The translations under genes and the position numbers were made by a program. Below the pieces are notes generated by a model. It was not told where the DNA came from. It worked only from the letters and a program-made list of their open reading frames with translations, and ran no database searches. Shown piece after piece: positions 9,735 through 20,000 of a stretch of DNA of 41,590 bases; the first letter of the stretch is position 1; every line of letters starts with the position of its first letter. This stretch comes from Agathobacter ruminis (lineage in GTDB: Bacteria > Bacillota > Clostridia > Lachnospirales > Lachnospiraceae): positions 1 through 41,590 of the forward strand of contig NZ_PDYG01000128.1 in assembly GCF_002735305.1 (NCBI RefSeq). Direction: 5' to 3'.

Positions 9735-9764
9735 AAAAAAAGCCGCAGTTCCATGCCTGCGGCT
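9735..9764 (-). terminator. Intrinsic terminator of the PTS polyol operon
   Basis: AGCCGCAG (9741-9748) pairs with CTGCGGCT (9757-9764); in the minus direction the stem is followed by TTTTTT (9740-9735 in A on the plus strand). It lies about 60 bases beyond the dehydrogenase stop, so it ends the mtlA-mtlR-mtlF-dehydrogenase transcript. Confidence 0.8.
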
Positions 9765-9781
9765 CTTTTGCTATGAAGGGG

Positions 9782-9814
9782 TATCGCAGATGGAGTGCGG
9801 GTTCATCTGCGATA
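9782..9814. repeat. 11-bp perfect inverted repeat after the dehydrogenase gene
   Basis: TATCGCAGATG (9782-9792) and CATCTGCGATA (9804-9814) form an 11-bp stem with an 11-base loop, 12 bases past the dehydrogenase stop. No T run follows on either strand, so it is more likely an RNA-stabilising or processing stem than a second terminator. Confidence 0.5.
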
Positions 9815-9826
9815 TAAGTATATCTC

Positions 9827-11089
9827 TTAGATTTCTACATGGAAGTGGTCAAGCAGAATTCTTTCTGCTTCCGGATTCCAGAGACCATTGTGCTTTTTCA
9901 CACTTTCATCAAGCTTTGCAAAAAGCGGATCCGTCTTTCCCTTTTCCTCGAAATCTGTAAGAGCGGTCAGAGGGAGGTCAATCTGTGTATAGCACAGTTT
10001 CTTTCCTCCCGGGATGTCCGGCAGATTGCAGGTGGTTTCCGCAACCGAATCCAGACCTCCGATATGGGTTACCATTACGGATGGATTGATGAGTCCCTGC
10101 GCTGCGAGGTCAAGTGCCTCCTGCAGATCGTCATTGTTTCCTCCGGTAGTGCCCAGAATATGTGTACTCGTATAATGACAATTGTAGAGATTGATTTCTG
10201 CAGTAAACTGCTGGTTGGTCGGGCCTGCAAAGAAATTCATGCAGCCGTCAAATGCCAGAAGACGGTCTCCCATCTCTGCAACCGGACGAATCGGAACATA
10301 GACAAATACATCATCGTATCCGTGTCCGTCTGTAATCTCCATCAATTTTTCTTCTGCTTTTTCAACGGATGAGTTGAAATAAATCAGCTCGATACCCTTA
10401 GCTGCCGCTTCTTCCGGTGAAATCACCTCTGCTGCGCGCGCAAGCTTTGCGTCGTCCACATCGGTAACCACGATGCGCTTCGGACGATTCTCTGTATACA
10501 GTCCGTAGCTGACCGCACCGAGTCCCATCGGTCCGCATCCACCCATGATCAGGATGTTGCCACCGGTCTTGGTACCCATGGCGTGCTGATAATTCTGCTT
10601 GTTGGTATGATAGTTTGCATGATATCCACCAATGATACAGCTCATCGGCTCACCGAGTGATGCCTGATAGAATGCTTCTCCATTGTATGGCAGGAGTGCA
10701 TCGAGTTCCATTACCTCATGTGGCATAATGCAATAGGTTGCATCTCCGCCGCAGAAACGATAGCTGTATCCAGGCGAGTCAAGCTTGCCCTGATAATTCA
10801 ATGCCGGCTGCAACGCCCATTTATCACCTACATGATATTTGTCTTTCCATTTTGCACCGACTTCCACAATCACGCCGGAGCACTCATGTCCTGTGATAAT
10901 CGGATTTACATCGATATCCTGCGGTGCTCTCTTGTGCTTCTTGCCCTGCTTTGCCAGCTTGTAAGTTGACATACAGATACTGTCACTGATAATCTTTACC
11001 AAAATTTCATCGTCTTTAATTTCCGGAAGTTCGAATTCTTCACAGCGAAGATCCATCTCTCCATACATGCGTACTGCTCTTGTCTTCAT
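9827..11089 (-). CDS. Zinc-dependent medium-chain dehydrogenase (sorbose/sorbitol phosphate dehydrogenase-like)
   Basis: 420-residue member of the medium-chain dehydrogenase family, closest by eye to SorE-type L-sorbose-1-phosphate reductases. The catalytic zinc ligands Cys39 (SICMSTYK) and the His68-Glu69 pair (ITGHECSG) are visible, and the Rossmann fold shows MGGCGPMGLGAV near residue 185. It is the last gene of the PTS operon, 32 bases behind the EIIA gene, so it most likely oxidises the sugar-alcohol phosphate delivered by that PTS using NAD(P). The classical MtlD (polyol-specific long-chain dehydrogenase) is absent. The ATG follows GAGAGGTG. The substrate, mannitol 1-phosphate versus glucitol or another hexitol phosphate, cannot be settled from sequence. 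Confidence 0.8.
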   Translation of the reverse strand: MKTRAVRMYGEMDLRCEEFELPEIKDDEILVKIISDSICMSTYKLAKQGKKHKRAPQDIDVNPIITGHECSGVIVEVGAKWKDKYHVGDKWALQPALNYQGKLDSPGYSYRFCGGDATYCIMPHEVMELDALLPYNGEAFYQASLGEPMSCIIGGYHANYHTNKQNYQHAMGTKTGGNILIMGGCGPMGLGAVSYGLYTENRPKRIVVTDVDDAKLARAAEVISPEEAAAKGIELIYFNSSVEKAEEKLMEITDGHGYDDVFVYVPIRPVAEMGDRLLAFDGCMNFFAGPTNQQFTAEINLYNCHYTSTHILGTTGGNNDDLQEALDLAAQGLINPSVMVTHIGGLDSVAETTCNLPDIPGGKKLCYTQIDLPLTALTDFEEKGKTDPLFAKLDESVKKHNGLWNPEAERILLDHFHVEI

Positions 11090-11121
11090 AATTTACACCT
11101 CTCGTCTATACAATCTGTTTG

Positions 11122-11544
11122 TTAATCCGCTGCAAATAGCGTATAAATTTCATCTTCGGTCATAGTAAGAAGTCGTTCGACTTCCTGCGGTTCCGAAAGT
11201 GTCATGGCAATTTTGCTGAGCACATCGAGATGCTCGTCCCCTACAGCAGCGATTGCAATCACCACTTTCACCATGTCACCATCCCCCCAATCAACTCCTT
11301 GCGGATAGGTTTGCAGGATCATTCCTGTCTTGAGAATTTCCTTGCGCGCCGACTCCACTCCATGCGGAATAGCGATGGCATTTCCAATATTGGTATTGAA
11401 AACGGTCTCTTTCTCCACCATGGCTTCCGTATAAAGCGGTGTTGTGTAGCCCTGCTCCACAAACATCTGTCCCATTTGACGAATGATGTCTTCCTTCGCC
11501 ATCGTCGGACAATTAATTTTGATATTTTTCTTTTCTAATACCAT
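11122..11544 (-). CDS. mtlF: PTS mannitol-type EIIA component
   Basis: 140-residue fructose/mannitol-class EIIA that carries phosphate from HPr to the EIIB domain of MtlA. The phosphorylated histidine is His61 in NAIAIPHGVESA, the signature of this class. Length matches stand-alone MtlF. The ATG at 11544 has GGAGGA 9 bases upstream; a GTG at 11577 is in frame but overlaps the mtlR stop and has no ribosome binding site. It lies between the regulator and the dehydrogenase genes. Confidence 0.92.
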   Translation of the reverse strand: MVLEKKNIKINCPTMAKEDIIRQMGQMFVEQGYTTPLYTEAMVEKETVFNTNIGNAIAIPHGVESARKEILKTGMILQTYPQGVDWGDGDMVKVVIAIAAVGDEHLDVLSKIAMTLSEPQEVERLLTMTEDEIYTLFAAD

Positions 11545-11576
11545 GGTCAAATTTCCTCCATATTGATTAGGTCCCA

Positions 11577-13673
11577 CTAAAAATGATTCAGAAAAGCGTT
11601 GAAATAGCGGCGTAATATGCTCTGCATGCGGTTACGAATCGTATCTTCCTGACCGCTTTCGATCAACGCAAGCAGGTCATCTTCGTCCACCAGCGCACTG
11701 CTGACTTCTCCCAACATTTTTCCGTTTTCCTTAATCTCCTGATCATCCGGCATTGTCATGCAGATGATCGCTTTGATTTGTTTCATGGACGGATCCGTGA
11801 ACAAATCGCTTCCTTTGGCCGTTGCCGTCAGAATGCTGCATTCATTGACCGCCCGGCTCTTACAATGAAACAGCGCAAATCCCAGTTCCGGGAACAGCTG
11901 ACTCATTATCTTTTCTCGGTTCTCAAAGTCTGCCCGAAGCACCATCGCGCTCATTGAGCTTCCGGTGACTTCCTCCGCCAGCAGCGTAAAAATGTCATCT
12001 AGCGATTGATTCGCCGGCAATTCCAGATGCCGATAGCGTCTGAGCACACTTTTTATTTTTGCTGTGAGATAATTGATCTCATCCAATTGTCTGGTAAAAT
12101 CCGTCTCCTGTGTCTTTGCCGGCATATGTGCATATTCCTGGATTTTCATCCGGATTACTTCTATGTCGCGCACCGTAATCAGGGGCGAAATCTGTACGAT
12201 ATCGACTTTGTTGCCTTCCAGCGCCAGACTCGACAGGAAAAAGTCGATTCGACTTGTCACATAAGGAGTCAGTTCCTCAATCCCGAGGGCGGATAACTGC
12301 ACATCTTCGTTTCGCAATTCTCTGGACAGTTTGGCCATCATAAGCCTCGCCAGACCGAATCCGCTTGCACAAATGACTCCGATGTTGACACATCTGCTGT
12401 TTTGTTTTCGGTCCCGGATTCGTTCGACTGCTGCACCAAAATGCATGGTCAAATACCCGATTTCCGCGTCCGGTACCTCTTTTTCGAATTCCTCTGTGAT
12501 GACGCGCGCTGCTTTTTTGCACCGTGCAAACACATCCGGATATTCGGTTTGAATTTCCTCCAGAAGAGGATTGTGAATGTTCATCTCGTATTGGAGACGC
12601 ACGATTGCAGGCTCCAAGTGCATCAGCAGGCCATGTATGAATTCTTCGTCATACTTGAGCTCGCTGGCAATTTCCGGATCGTAGGATTCAATCATGCTGT
12701 CGATGATTCCGAGCAGTTTCTCGGTCCCGATCTTGGTCTCGGACGATCCGTTAAAGTACTGGATTTTCGCGCCCTTGATGTGGAGCATGATGTTTTCCAC
12801 TTCCTGCTTTGAAATACTGATCGCAAATTCTTCTTCCAGTTTGTCTGCGATTGTACGGGCCAGATGCGTGTCGTCATCCACACGGAACTTTTGTGTCAGA
12901 GTGTTTTCTTCCTCCACGAGTTCCCCCTGCAGAATGCGTTCCACTGCAATGGTGATATGAATGATCAGGCCCACATATGCTTCCGAAGCCAGCCTTTTGA
13001 GATGCTCATTATCAATGGATTCGAGCAGTCTCTGTACACGCGTCAGGATTTTTCCGTCCATGAGGCTGTAGATATTGTCGTCAAGGTTGTTCTGCTGGAG
13101 GGACTGAAGAACCACATTGCTGCCATTCTTCAGGAACTCCCTGACATGGTCATTCGAAACATTCGCACTAATCAGGCGCTGAAGTGCTTTCCGGAAATTC
13201 TTTTCCGAGCCCTCCAGCGTCACTCCGTAGCCCGGGCGCTTTAGGATTGAAAGATGGCATTCTTTTGCCCACGGCTCCAGAGATTCGAGATCAGTACTGA
13301 TTGTTGCTTCGCTAACCCCTAGCTTCTGCGCATAATAATATAGTTTTTGCGGTTCCTTGCTTCCGAGCAAGAGCAGAAGGAGCTGATTGCGGCGGGCGTC
13401 TTTGTCGGATGCTTCCGCGCGACTCCCGTTTTCGAGCGACTCTTTGAATCGCGCGATTGTATCCGTTTCGCCGACCAGTCGGCTTCCTTCTCCCTTTTTT
13501 CGCTCCAAAACAAGTCCGTTTTGTTGAATAATCTCCGATACTTCATCCATATCGCGCAGGATTGTACGCTTGCTGACTCCAATCCGGTCAGCAATCTTCT
13601 GATCTGTCAGAGATTCTGACTGATGATCCAGCAACATATTAATAATCTGATGAATTCGTGGTGTTATATTCAT
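11577..13673 (-). CDS. mtlR: MtlR-type BglG-family transcriptional activator of the PTS operon
   Basis: 698-residue PTS-controlled regulator. It has an N-terminal winged helix (about 5-60, RIGVSKRTILRDMDE), a second helix-turn-helix region (about 85-170), then two PRD domains with phosphorylatable histidines (GLIIHITIAVERI in PRD1; LLMHLEPAIVRL and LTMHFGAAVERI in PRD2). A EIIB-like domain follows with its cysteine kept (CASGFGLA, about residue 429), and a C-terminal EIIA-like domain with FALFHCKS (about 601). In MtlR proteins these sites let HPr and the PTS set activity according to substrate. The ATG at 13673 has GCGGGG about 8 bases upstream; a GTG at 13679 is too close to it. It is encoded between the transporter and EIIA genes. 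Confidence 0.9.
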   Translation of the reverse strand: MNITPRIHQIINMLLDHQSESLTDQKIADRIGVSKRTILRDMDEVSEIIQQNGLVLERKKGEGSRLVGETDTIARFKESLENGSRAEASDKDARRNQLLLLLLGSKEPQKLYYYAQKLGVSEATISTDLESLEPWAKECHLSILKRPGYGVTLEGSEKNFRKALQRLISANVSNDHVREFLKNGSNVVLQSLQQNNLDDNIYSLMDGKILTRVQRLLESIDNEHLKRLASEAYVGLIIHITIAVERILQGELVEEENTLTQKFRVDDDTHLARTIADKLEEEFAISISKQEVENIMLHIKGAKIQYFNGSSETKIGTEKLLGIIDSMIESYDPEIASELKYDEEFIHGLLMHLEPAIVRLQYEMNIHNPLLEEIQTEYPDVFARCKKAARVITEEFEKEVPDAEIGYLTMHFGAAVERIRDRKQNSRCVNIGVICASGFGLARLMMAKLSRELRNEDVQLSALGIEELTPYVTSRIDFFLSSLALEGNKVDIVQISPLITVRDIEVIRMKIQEYAHMPAKTQETDFTRQLDEINYLTAKIKSVLRRYRHLELPANQSLDDIFTLLAEEVTGSSMSAMVLRADFENREKIMSQLFPELGFALFHCKSRAVNECSILTATAKGSDLFTDPSMKQIKAIICMTMPDDQEIKENGKMLGEVSSALVDEDDLLALIESGQEDTIRNRMQSILRRYFNAFLNHF

Positions 13674-13703
13674 CAGCACAATCCCCGCTTTCCAAATAAT
13701 GAT

Positions 13704-15068
13704 TTATCGCGACAATTCCTGTGCCAGCTGATCGTATTCCGGTGCTGACATAAAGTTTGAAATCAATACAAGTCTTGCCTGCGGTGCACTCTTGCGTGCG
13801 CGTTCCTGCAAGTCTTTGTGGGTGACAACGATCTGGGTTCCTGCAGGGATTTCAGATACAGAAGCATGTGTTACTTCGATATCATCGCGTCCGACTGCTG
13901 CCAGCTTTTTCTTTAATACGGTTGCGCCCATTGCGGATGATCCCATTCCGGCATCACATGCAAATACGATGTGCTTTACATCTGCTGCATCAACTGTAAC
14001 ACCCTTTGCCTCTGCCTTCATTGCCTTCATCTGGCTCTGAGACTCTTCCAAAGACTGCTTTCCGTTTGTTAACTTAATCAGTGGAGCTGCAATCAGGAAT
14101 GATACAACAGCTGCTACTACTACGCTTAACAATACCAATACGGTTGATCCCTTAGGAGCCATTCCGACATAAGCGATTACGCTTCCCGGTGATGCAGGGC
14201 CTGAAAGTCCAAGTCCTAAAATGGTATTGAAGAACATTGCTGCTACGGAACCACCGATGGTAGCAAGAAGCAGAATCGGGTTCATCAATACATATGGGAA
14301 GTAAATTTCATGAATACCACCTAACAGGTGAATTACAAGTGCTCCAGGAGCGGATGCTTTTGTCACACGATCCTTTGAGAATAACCAGTAAGCAACCAAT
14401 ACACCGGTACCTGCACCAGGGTTGGTCTCGATCATGTAGAAGATAGACTTTCCTGCTTCAGCAACCTGCTCTGCTCCAAGTGGAGTAAAGATTCCGTGGT
14501 TGATTGCGTTATTCAGGAAGAGTACCTTTGCAGGCTCTACGAAAATGGATACCAGCGGAAGCAATCCGTGATTTACCAATACATCAACACCTGCATTTAA
14601 TACTGCAAGTACAGCACCCATAAACGGTCCAATCAGGAAGAATCCGATGATGGCAAGTACCAGACCGAAGATACCTACTGAGAAGTTGTTTACAAGCATT
14701 TCAAATCCGGCAGGAATTTTTCCTTCAACTGCCTTGTCAAATTTCTTAATGATCCATCCGGCAAGTGGTCCGGCAATCATTGCGCCCATGAACATGGTGT
14801 ATTCTGTTCCGCAGATGACACCGATGGTCATGATTGCACCCATGACACCTCCACGCTCTCCGCCGACCATCTTACCGCCCTGGTAAGCGATCAATGTCGG
14901 AAGCACATAGGTCAACATAGGTGATACGATACTACTTAACTTTTCATTCGGGATCCATCCCGTTGCGATAAAGAGTGCGGTGATTAAGCCCCAGGCGATA
15001 AATGCACCGATGTTTGGCATGACCATTCCACTTAAGAAACGGCCGAAACTTTGAATTTTCTGTTTCAT
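13704..15068 (-). CDS. mtlA: PTS mannitol-type EIICB permease
   Basis: 454-residue membrane EIIC domain fused to EIIB, which imports and phosphorylates a hexitol. The hydrophobic EIIC part (about 1-335) has the class signature GGIHEIYFPYVLMNP near residue 247. The EIIB domain starts with IVFACDAGMGSSAMG, with the phosphocysteine near residue 368. EIIA is supplied by the separate mtlF gene, as in Bacillus rather than in E. coli, where MtlA is EIICBA. The ATG at 15068 follows GGAGAAGG. It is the first gene of the operon, behind the promoter at 15147-15175. Confidence 0.92.
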   Translation of the reverse strand: MKQKIQSFGRFLSGMVMPNIGAFIAWGLITALFIATGWIPNEKLSSIVSPMLTYVLPTLIAYQGGKMVGGERGGVMGAIMTIGVICGTEYTMFMGAMIAGPLAGWIIKKFDKAVEGKIPAGFEMLVNNFSVGIFGLVLAIIGFFLIGPFMGAVLAVLNAGVDVLVNHGLLPLVSIFVEPAKVLFLNNAINHGIFTPLGAEQVAEAGKSIFYMIETNPGAGTGVLVAYWLFSKDRVTKASAPGALVIHLLGGIHEIYFPYVLMNPILLLATIGGSVAAMFFNTILGLGLSGPASPGSVIAYVGMAPKGSTVLVLLSVVVAAVVSFLIAAPLIKLTNGKQSLEESQSQMKAMKAEAKGVTVDAADVKHIVFACDAGMGSSAMGATVLKKKLAAVGRDDIEVTHASVSEIPAGTQIVVTHKDLQERARKSAPQARLVLISNFMSAPEYDQLAQELSR

Positions 15069-15146
15069 TATACCTTCTCCTTTAACTTTAATCCTCGTGC
15101 TCGTCAGCACATTGTTTTCCTCAAGAAGAATCCTCCTGTTACTCTC

Positions 15147-15175
15147 ATTAAAGCATGCCATCCGTAAAGTTTCAA
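15147..15175 (-). promoter_or_regulatory. Promoter of the PTS polyol operon
   Basis: On the minus strand TTGAAA (15175-15170), a 17-base spacer and TTTAAT (15152-15147) precede mtlA by about 80 bases. The leader includes a small GTGCT/AGCAC hairpin at 15098-15111, close to the ribosome binding site. Confidence 0.6.
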
Positions 15176-15230
15176 ACAATACATCTTCAACTTTTGTCCC
15201 ATATGAAAGTGACAGAATTTAAAAATGAAC

Positions 15231-15259
15231 AAAAAAGGACCGACAGGAGTCAGCCCTTT
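15231..15259 (-). terminator. Intrinsic terminator of the chemoreceptor gene
   Basis: On the minus strand an 11-bp stem, AAAGGGCTGAC with GTCGGTCCTTT including two G-U pairs, closes a 4-base loop and runs into TTTTTT (15236-15231). It starts 11 bases past the chemoreceptor stop. Confidence 0.85.
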
Positions 15260-15269
15260 CATGTACATC

Positions 15270-16955
15270 TTATTCTTTTAATTCAAAGCGCTCTACGAGA
15301 CCACGCAATGATTTTGCATGATCGCTCATCTCATAGCTAAGCGCAAGTGACTCTTCCGAGGTGGCAGCATTATTTTGTCCGACAGATGCAATCTGTCCGA
15401 TGTTCGATGACATATCTTTGACAGAAGTTGCCTGAGAGGTGGATGCTTCCGCAATCAGTTTCACCTTGTCAGCAATACCCTGTACCTGCGATACCATACC
15501 ACTGAGTTCTTCCGCGGTGCTGTTTGCAACCGAAATGCCGTCTGCCACGCTGCGCAGAGAGGTATTGATTAATTCCGCAGTACTCTGAGCTGCCTGAACC
15601 GTCTGTCCCGCCAGCTGCGATACTTCTGTTGCAACAACTGCAAAGCCCTTTCCCGCTTCGCCTGCGCGCGCTGCTTCGATGCTCGCATTCAGGGAAAGCA
15701 GATTGGTCTGATCTGCAATCGAATTGATGGTATCGATGATCTTTGAAATCTCCTGTGAAGAATCGGAAATCGCATTCATCGCAGTCACTACTTCCTGCAT
15801 CTTGCGGTTTCCTTCGACAATATTTTCCGCCACGATTTCTACTTCGCGGGAAATGCTTTCCGCATCTGTTGAATTGCTTGAAATCTGATCGGTAATCTGG
15901 TTGACCGTCACGGACAGTTCGTCAACGATGGTCGCCTGATTTGTAACCGTATCCGCCAGATTCTGTCCGGCACCTGCGATCTGCGTTGCACCCTCGGAAA
16001 CCATTCCGGATACTTCCATAATCTCATTCATGGAATCGGAAATCTCACGGGAGAAGCTCTCGATGGCATCCTGGATGGCTTTGAAATCGCCATCAAATTC
16101 TTCTTCAAATACAATATTGAAATTGCCGCCGGCCATGGTCGACATGACATCTCCGATTTTGTCGATGTAAGATACGAGTGCACGAACGGCCGCACGAAGC
16201 TGATCGGCTACCTTTCCAATCTCGTTGTCCACATCGTAGTCGATTTCCACATGTACATTTCCTTTGGCCAGTTCCGAACTTGCCTCAATTAATACATTAA
16301 GATCTTCCTCAATGTCATGAATCAGATTCTTGCTTTGCCTGCGATTTACCATCACAATCACAGCAAGTGCAACCAAAAGTACAATCACTGCGATAACCAT
16401 GATTACCAGAATCGCCACATACTTGGAATGTGCCGCTTCCTCTGCAAGGTTACCTGTCTCATCAAGCGAATCCGCCAGAGTCTCGGACACATCATTTAAT
16501 TTTGCATTGTAATATTCCAATGCACCGCTGATATCGCCTGCATTGATCAAATCGATCATCTCAAAGGAGGCGTCCTTAAACGCATTCCAATTTGTATCCA
16601 GTCGCTGGCCAAGTTCCTCATTATGCAAATTCTTTGAAATCGTTGAGAAATATCCGCTGATTTTCTCAAATCGTGATTCGAGGTCTTCGGCCTGTGCTGC
16701 CGTGACCTCTGCATCATTGGACGCCAACGCGAACAGCAAACGCTTGTTGATTGTCTGCACATCCTTGCGGATTTCCATCTGATACTTTTCCGTCACAAAC
16801 TGTACATTGTAGAAATTCAAAAAATTCACTGCAATGACAGCCAAAAATACGAGCATCAGCACTGCGCTACCCAGAAACATTTTGATGGTAAAACCTGAGA
16901 AGCCATTCAGGGCCTGTGCGATTGTGCCCTTTTTTCGAGTCGCTTGATTTGCCAT
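15270..16955 (-). CDS. Methyl-accepting chemotaxis protein
   Basis: 561-residue membrane chemoreceptor. Transmembrane helix 1 is at about 25-48 and helix 2 at about 178-203; between them is an extracellular, helical four-helix-bundle type sensor of about 130 residues. HAMP and linker helices follow (about 205-290). The long cytoplasmic coiled coil carries the signalling tip [20 protein letters not shown] around residues 412-432, which contacts CheA and CheW. The ligand is unknown. It implies a motile host or loss of motility with receptors kept. The ATG follows AGGGAGGG. The gene has its own consensus-like promoter at 17000-17029, overlapping the end of the upstream HD-GYP gene, and its own terminator. 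Confidence 0.95.
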   Translation of the reverse strand: MANQATRKKGTIAQALNGFSGFTIKMFLGSAVLMLVFLAVIAVNFLNFYNVQFVTEKYQMEIRKDVQTINKRLLFALASNDAEVTAAQAEDLESRFEKISGYFSTISKNLHNEELGQRLDTNWNAFKDASFEMIDLINAGDISGALEYYNAKLNDVSETLADSLDETGNLAEEAAHSKYVAILVIMVIAVIVLLVALAVIVMVNRRQSKNLIHDIEEDLNVLIEASSELAKGNVHVEIDYDVDNEIGKVADQLRAAVRALVSYIDKIGDVMSTMAGGNFNIVFEEEFDGDFKAIQDAIESFSREISDSMNEIMEVSGMVSEGATQIAGAGQNLADTVTNQATIVDELSVTVNQITDQISSNSTDAESISREVEIVAENIVEGNRKMQEVVTAMNAISDSSQEISKIIDTINSIADQTNLLSLNASIEAARAGEAGKGFAVVATEVSQLAGQTVQAAQSTAELINTSLRSVADGISVANSTAEELSGMVSQVQGIADKVKLIAEASTSQATSVKDMSSNIGQIASVGQNNAATSEESLALSYEMSDHAKSLRGLVERFELKE

Positions 16956-16999
16956 AAAAACCCTCCCTTATTCATTTTGGTTATAATTGTATATACAAT

Positions 17000-17029
17000 A
17001 TTATAATTCTATGTAATAGTGCCAGTCAA
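17000..17029 (-). promoter_or_regulatory. Promoter of the chemoreceptor gene
   Basis: On the minus strand TTGACT (17029-17024), an 18-base spacer and a perfect TATAAT (17005-17000). A 14-bp palindrome, ATTGTATATACAAT (16986-16999), lies immediately downstream at the expected transcription start and could bind a dimeric regulator. The box spacing is of the housekeeping sigma type; no flagellar-sigma motif (TAAA-GCCGATAA) was seen. Confidence 0.75.
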
Positions 17030-20000
17030 TTATGATTTTTCAATATTGTCTATTACTTCTGTTACTCCCTCTCCTTCATCATCCGGTGCACGGAATTCTC
17101 CTTTTTCCACCAGCCGCAAAAATGCGTCGACCACGTCGGATGCCAGCTGTGTGCCGGATACTTCTATCATGACTTCCACAATCTTTTCAAACTTCATCCG
17201 CTTGCGATACGGACGCTCGGAATACATTGCATCGAACGTATCCGCAACTGCAATAATCTGCGCCACACGCGGAATCTGATCTTCTTTGAGACCTCTCGGA
17301 TACCCCTTTCCGTCCGGTCTCTCATGATGTGCGCCTGCGCCGATTGCCAGCTCCGGCATAATACTGATATCTTTTAATACATTATATCCGAGTATGGAAT
17401 GTGATTTGACGATGTCATATTCTTCCGGCGTCAGTGTGTCAGGCTTGTTGAGCACTTCAGACGGTACACCGATTTTGCCGATATCATGCAACAATGCAAT
17501 GTTGTAATATTTTTCCACCGTCTCATTGTCATAGCCAAGTTCTTCGGTCAGCATTGCTGTATATTCCGCCACACGTTTGGAGTGACCATTCGTATAACGG
17601 TCTTTCATATCGATTGTCTTTGCGAATGCTTCCGTCATCTCGCGGACAAATGTCTTGCCTTCCTGCTCGCGCTGCTTATAGATCTTGGTGCGGTGTCCGA
17701 TGTACAGTCGCACCAGCGCCCATGCCAGGATGAGCAGAATACACAGACATAACAGGTTGAACCACACCCATTCATAGAATGCTTTTTCTTTGATAATTTT
17801 GACACTCGCCACCTGCTGTACATTTTTGGTGGAGGCATTGACAACCGACATACAGAATTTGTATTCGCCGCCTTTGAGGTTGGTATAGCGAACCTCGGCC
17901 ATATCCTTTTTGTCCACCATTGTCTCGGAATCCTCAAAGCCTTCCAGACAATATGAGATGCGCGGATTGACCATGGAATAAGTCAGTGCAAATCCGTATA
18001 TGGTCACGACACGTGAAGAGGCCGGAATATGGAATGCATGATCATCTTCCTGGAAATAATAATTTCCGTCCGCTTCTATATAAGGTACAATCAGTCGAAT
18101 ATCATGTGTCTTTTCAAAATACTGGTTGATATTAACCCGACATGCGCCGGTTCGTGTCGCCACATACAGGACGCCATCCTTTGTCAGTTCGGAATATGAA
18201 TTTCCCGTCGGCGAACTTGGCAGACCGCATGCAATATCATAAAAGAAATATTCAAACTCATCGCCGCTTAAGATTGCTTTGACATTTGCGACATAGATTC
18301 CGTTGGATGCAAGCACCCATGCATTTCCGTTATTGTCCAAATAGATATCATAGTTGTTGCTGTATGGGAACTGGTCAACCGTATGCACTTCCCCGTCCTT
18401 GAGATAGGAAAGCGAATTCGAAGAAATCACCCAGTAGACATCGTTTTCGTCATCCCGCTTGATGCGCATAATGACATCGCTGGTCAGTCCGTTTTCGCGT
18501 CGGATGGTCTTGATCACATCATGCTCAATCACATATATTCCATCGCCGTCGGTGCCGAGATAAAGCTCTCCGTTGGCGCCTTCTTCCACTGTCAGGATGA
18601 CGCTGTTGCGCAATCCTGCATTTTCGTCATATACTTTTTTGACTTTGCCATCCTGCAAAACAGCCAGTCCGAGATTGGTCGCCACCAGGATGGAACCATC
18701 CTTTGCCTCCTTGGTTCCTCGCGTCTGGTTGCTCGGCAGACCGTCTTCCGTGGTATATGCGCGGATTTCATTGTTCTTCGAGTAACAAATCAGTCCCTCA
18801 TCATTCGTATAAGTGGAGATCCACAGATTGTCATCGGAATCTTTCATGATGCAGCGAATTCTGCTGTCCCCGATATATTCGGTCAATTTGTTGGTTACCG
18901 GCTTCTGGTCTGTCCCGATGATCTGCAGGCCGCTGTCGGTACCGATATAGAGTGTGCCGTCTCTGAGGCAGGTAGTATTGACTACACTCGGTTCGAGCCC
19001 CGCCTGTTCCGACACATCGGAAAATTTGTTGGCCACAATCTTCATGACACCCTGACGCGCCGAAGAAACCCAAAGGTTGCCCTCGTAATCTTCCGTCATA
19101 TTGCGCAGCGAACTGTTCACCGGCAAATCTTCAAGGAAATGAAACTTTCCCTCCGGATCGAGGTAGGTAACCTTGTCATCCGAAAGCACCCAGAACCGGT
19201 CTGCCGCATAGGTAATCCAGTTAATGGAAGTGTCAATCCTGTTCTCCGGGTTGTCGGCATCGCGCACGCGCCATTTGCGCAGATCCGCAAAGCGGCGTTC
19301 AAAGCTTCCCTCGCAAAACAGTCCATGACTGGTGCCGAGGTATACCTTGTCTGATGAATCCGGCTTCGTATAAATATCTGTGATATCGCCGATTCCAAGG
19401 TCCGAACCGCTGAAATGGGCATTGACTTTTCCGTCTCTGATGCGGAAGCATGCGCCGGTTCTCGCGCATCCGTATACATTTCCGTTGGCATCCGTAATCA
19501 GGCGGATAATATATGCATTGCTGATTCGGATGTCATGAAGGCGATGCATTTTCATTTCGGAATCGATATAGCAGATTCCCTGTGTCGTCCCCATATATAC
19601 ATTTCCGAGTCCATCTTCCGAAATGGTGCGGATGGTCGAAGAGGTCAGGCCGTCTGCATGGGTGAAATGCATACTGTGGCCTTTTTCGAGCATTACAACG
19701 CCGTTGTCATTTGTGCCGACCCAAATTCGTCCGAGATGATCCTCATAAAGTGCGTTAACATTCGCAACCCCTCCGGATGAACTGTGACGGCTGAAATTGG
19801 TGCCGTCATAGCGAATCAGACCACTGTAACCTCCTATCCAGATAAATCCGTCGCTGGTTGCATAAACCGTATTGGCATCCGAGGTCGGAAGTCCGTTTGA
19901 TTCGTCATACAGAATTGCGGAATAATCCACCCCTTCTGCCTGTCCGGTCACCGCAGCCGCACCTCCAATGCTTCTGCTTTCCGACGACTCGTCACTCTCG

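Noticed and set aside
9782-9814. Second terminator of the PTS operon
   Set aside because: The 11-bp stem is perfect, but no T run follows on the minus strand; the real terminator is at 9735-9764.
18383-19354. 323-residue plus-strand frame
   Set aside because: Antisense to the propeller region of the HD-GYP sensor gene; composition mirrors the real frame and no start signal is present.
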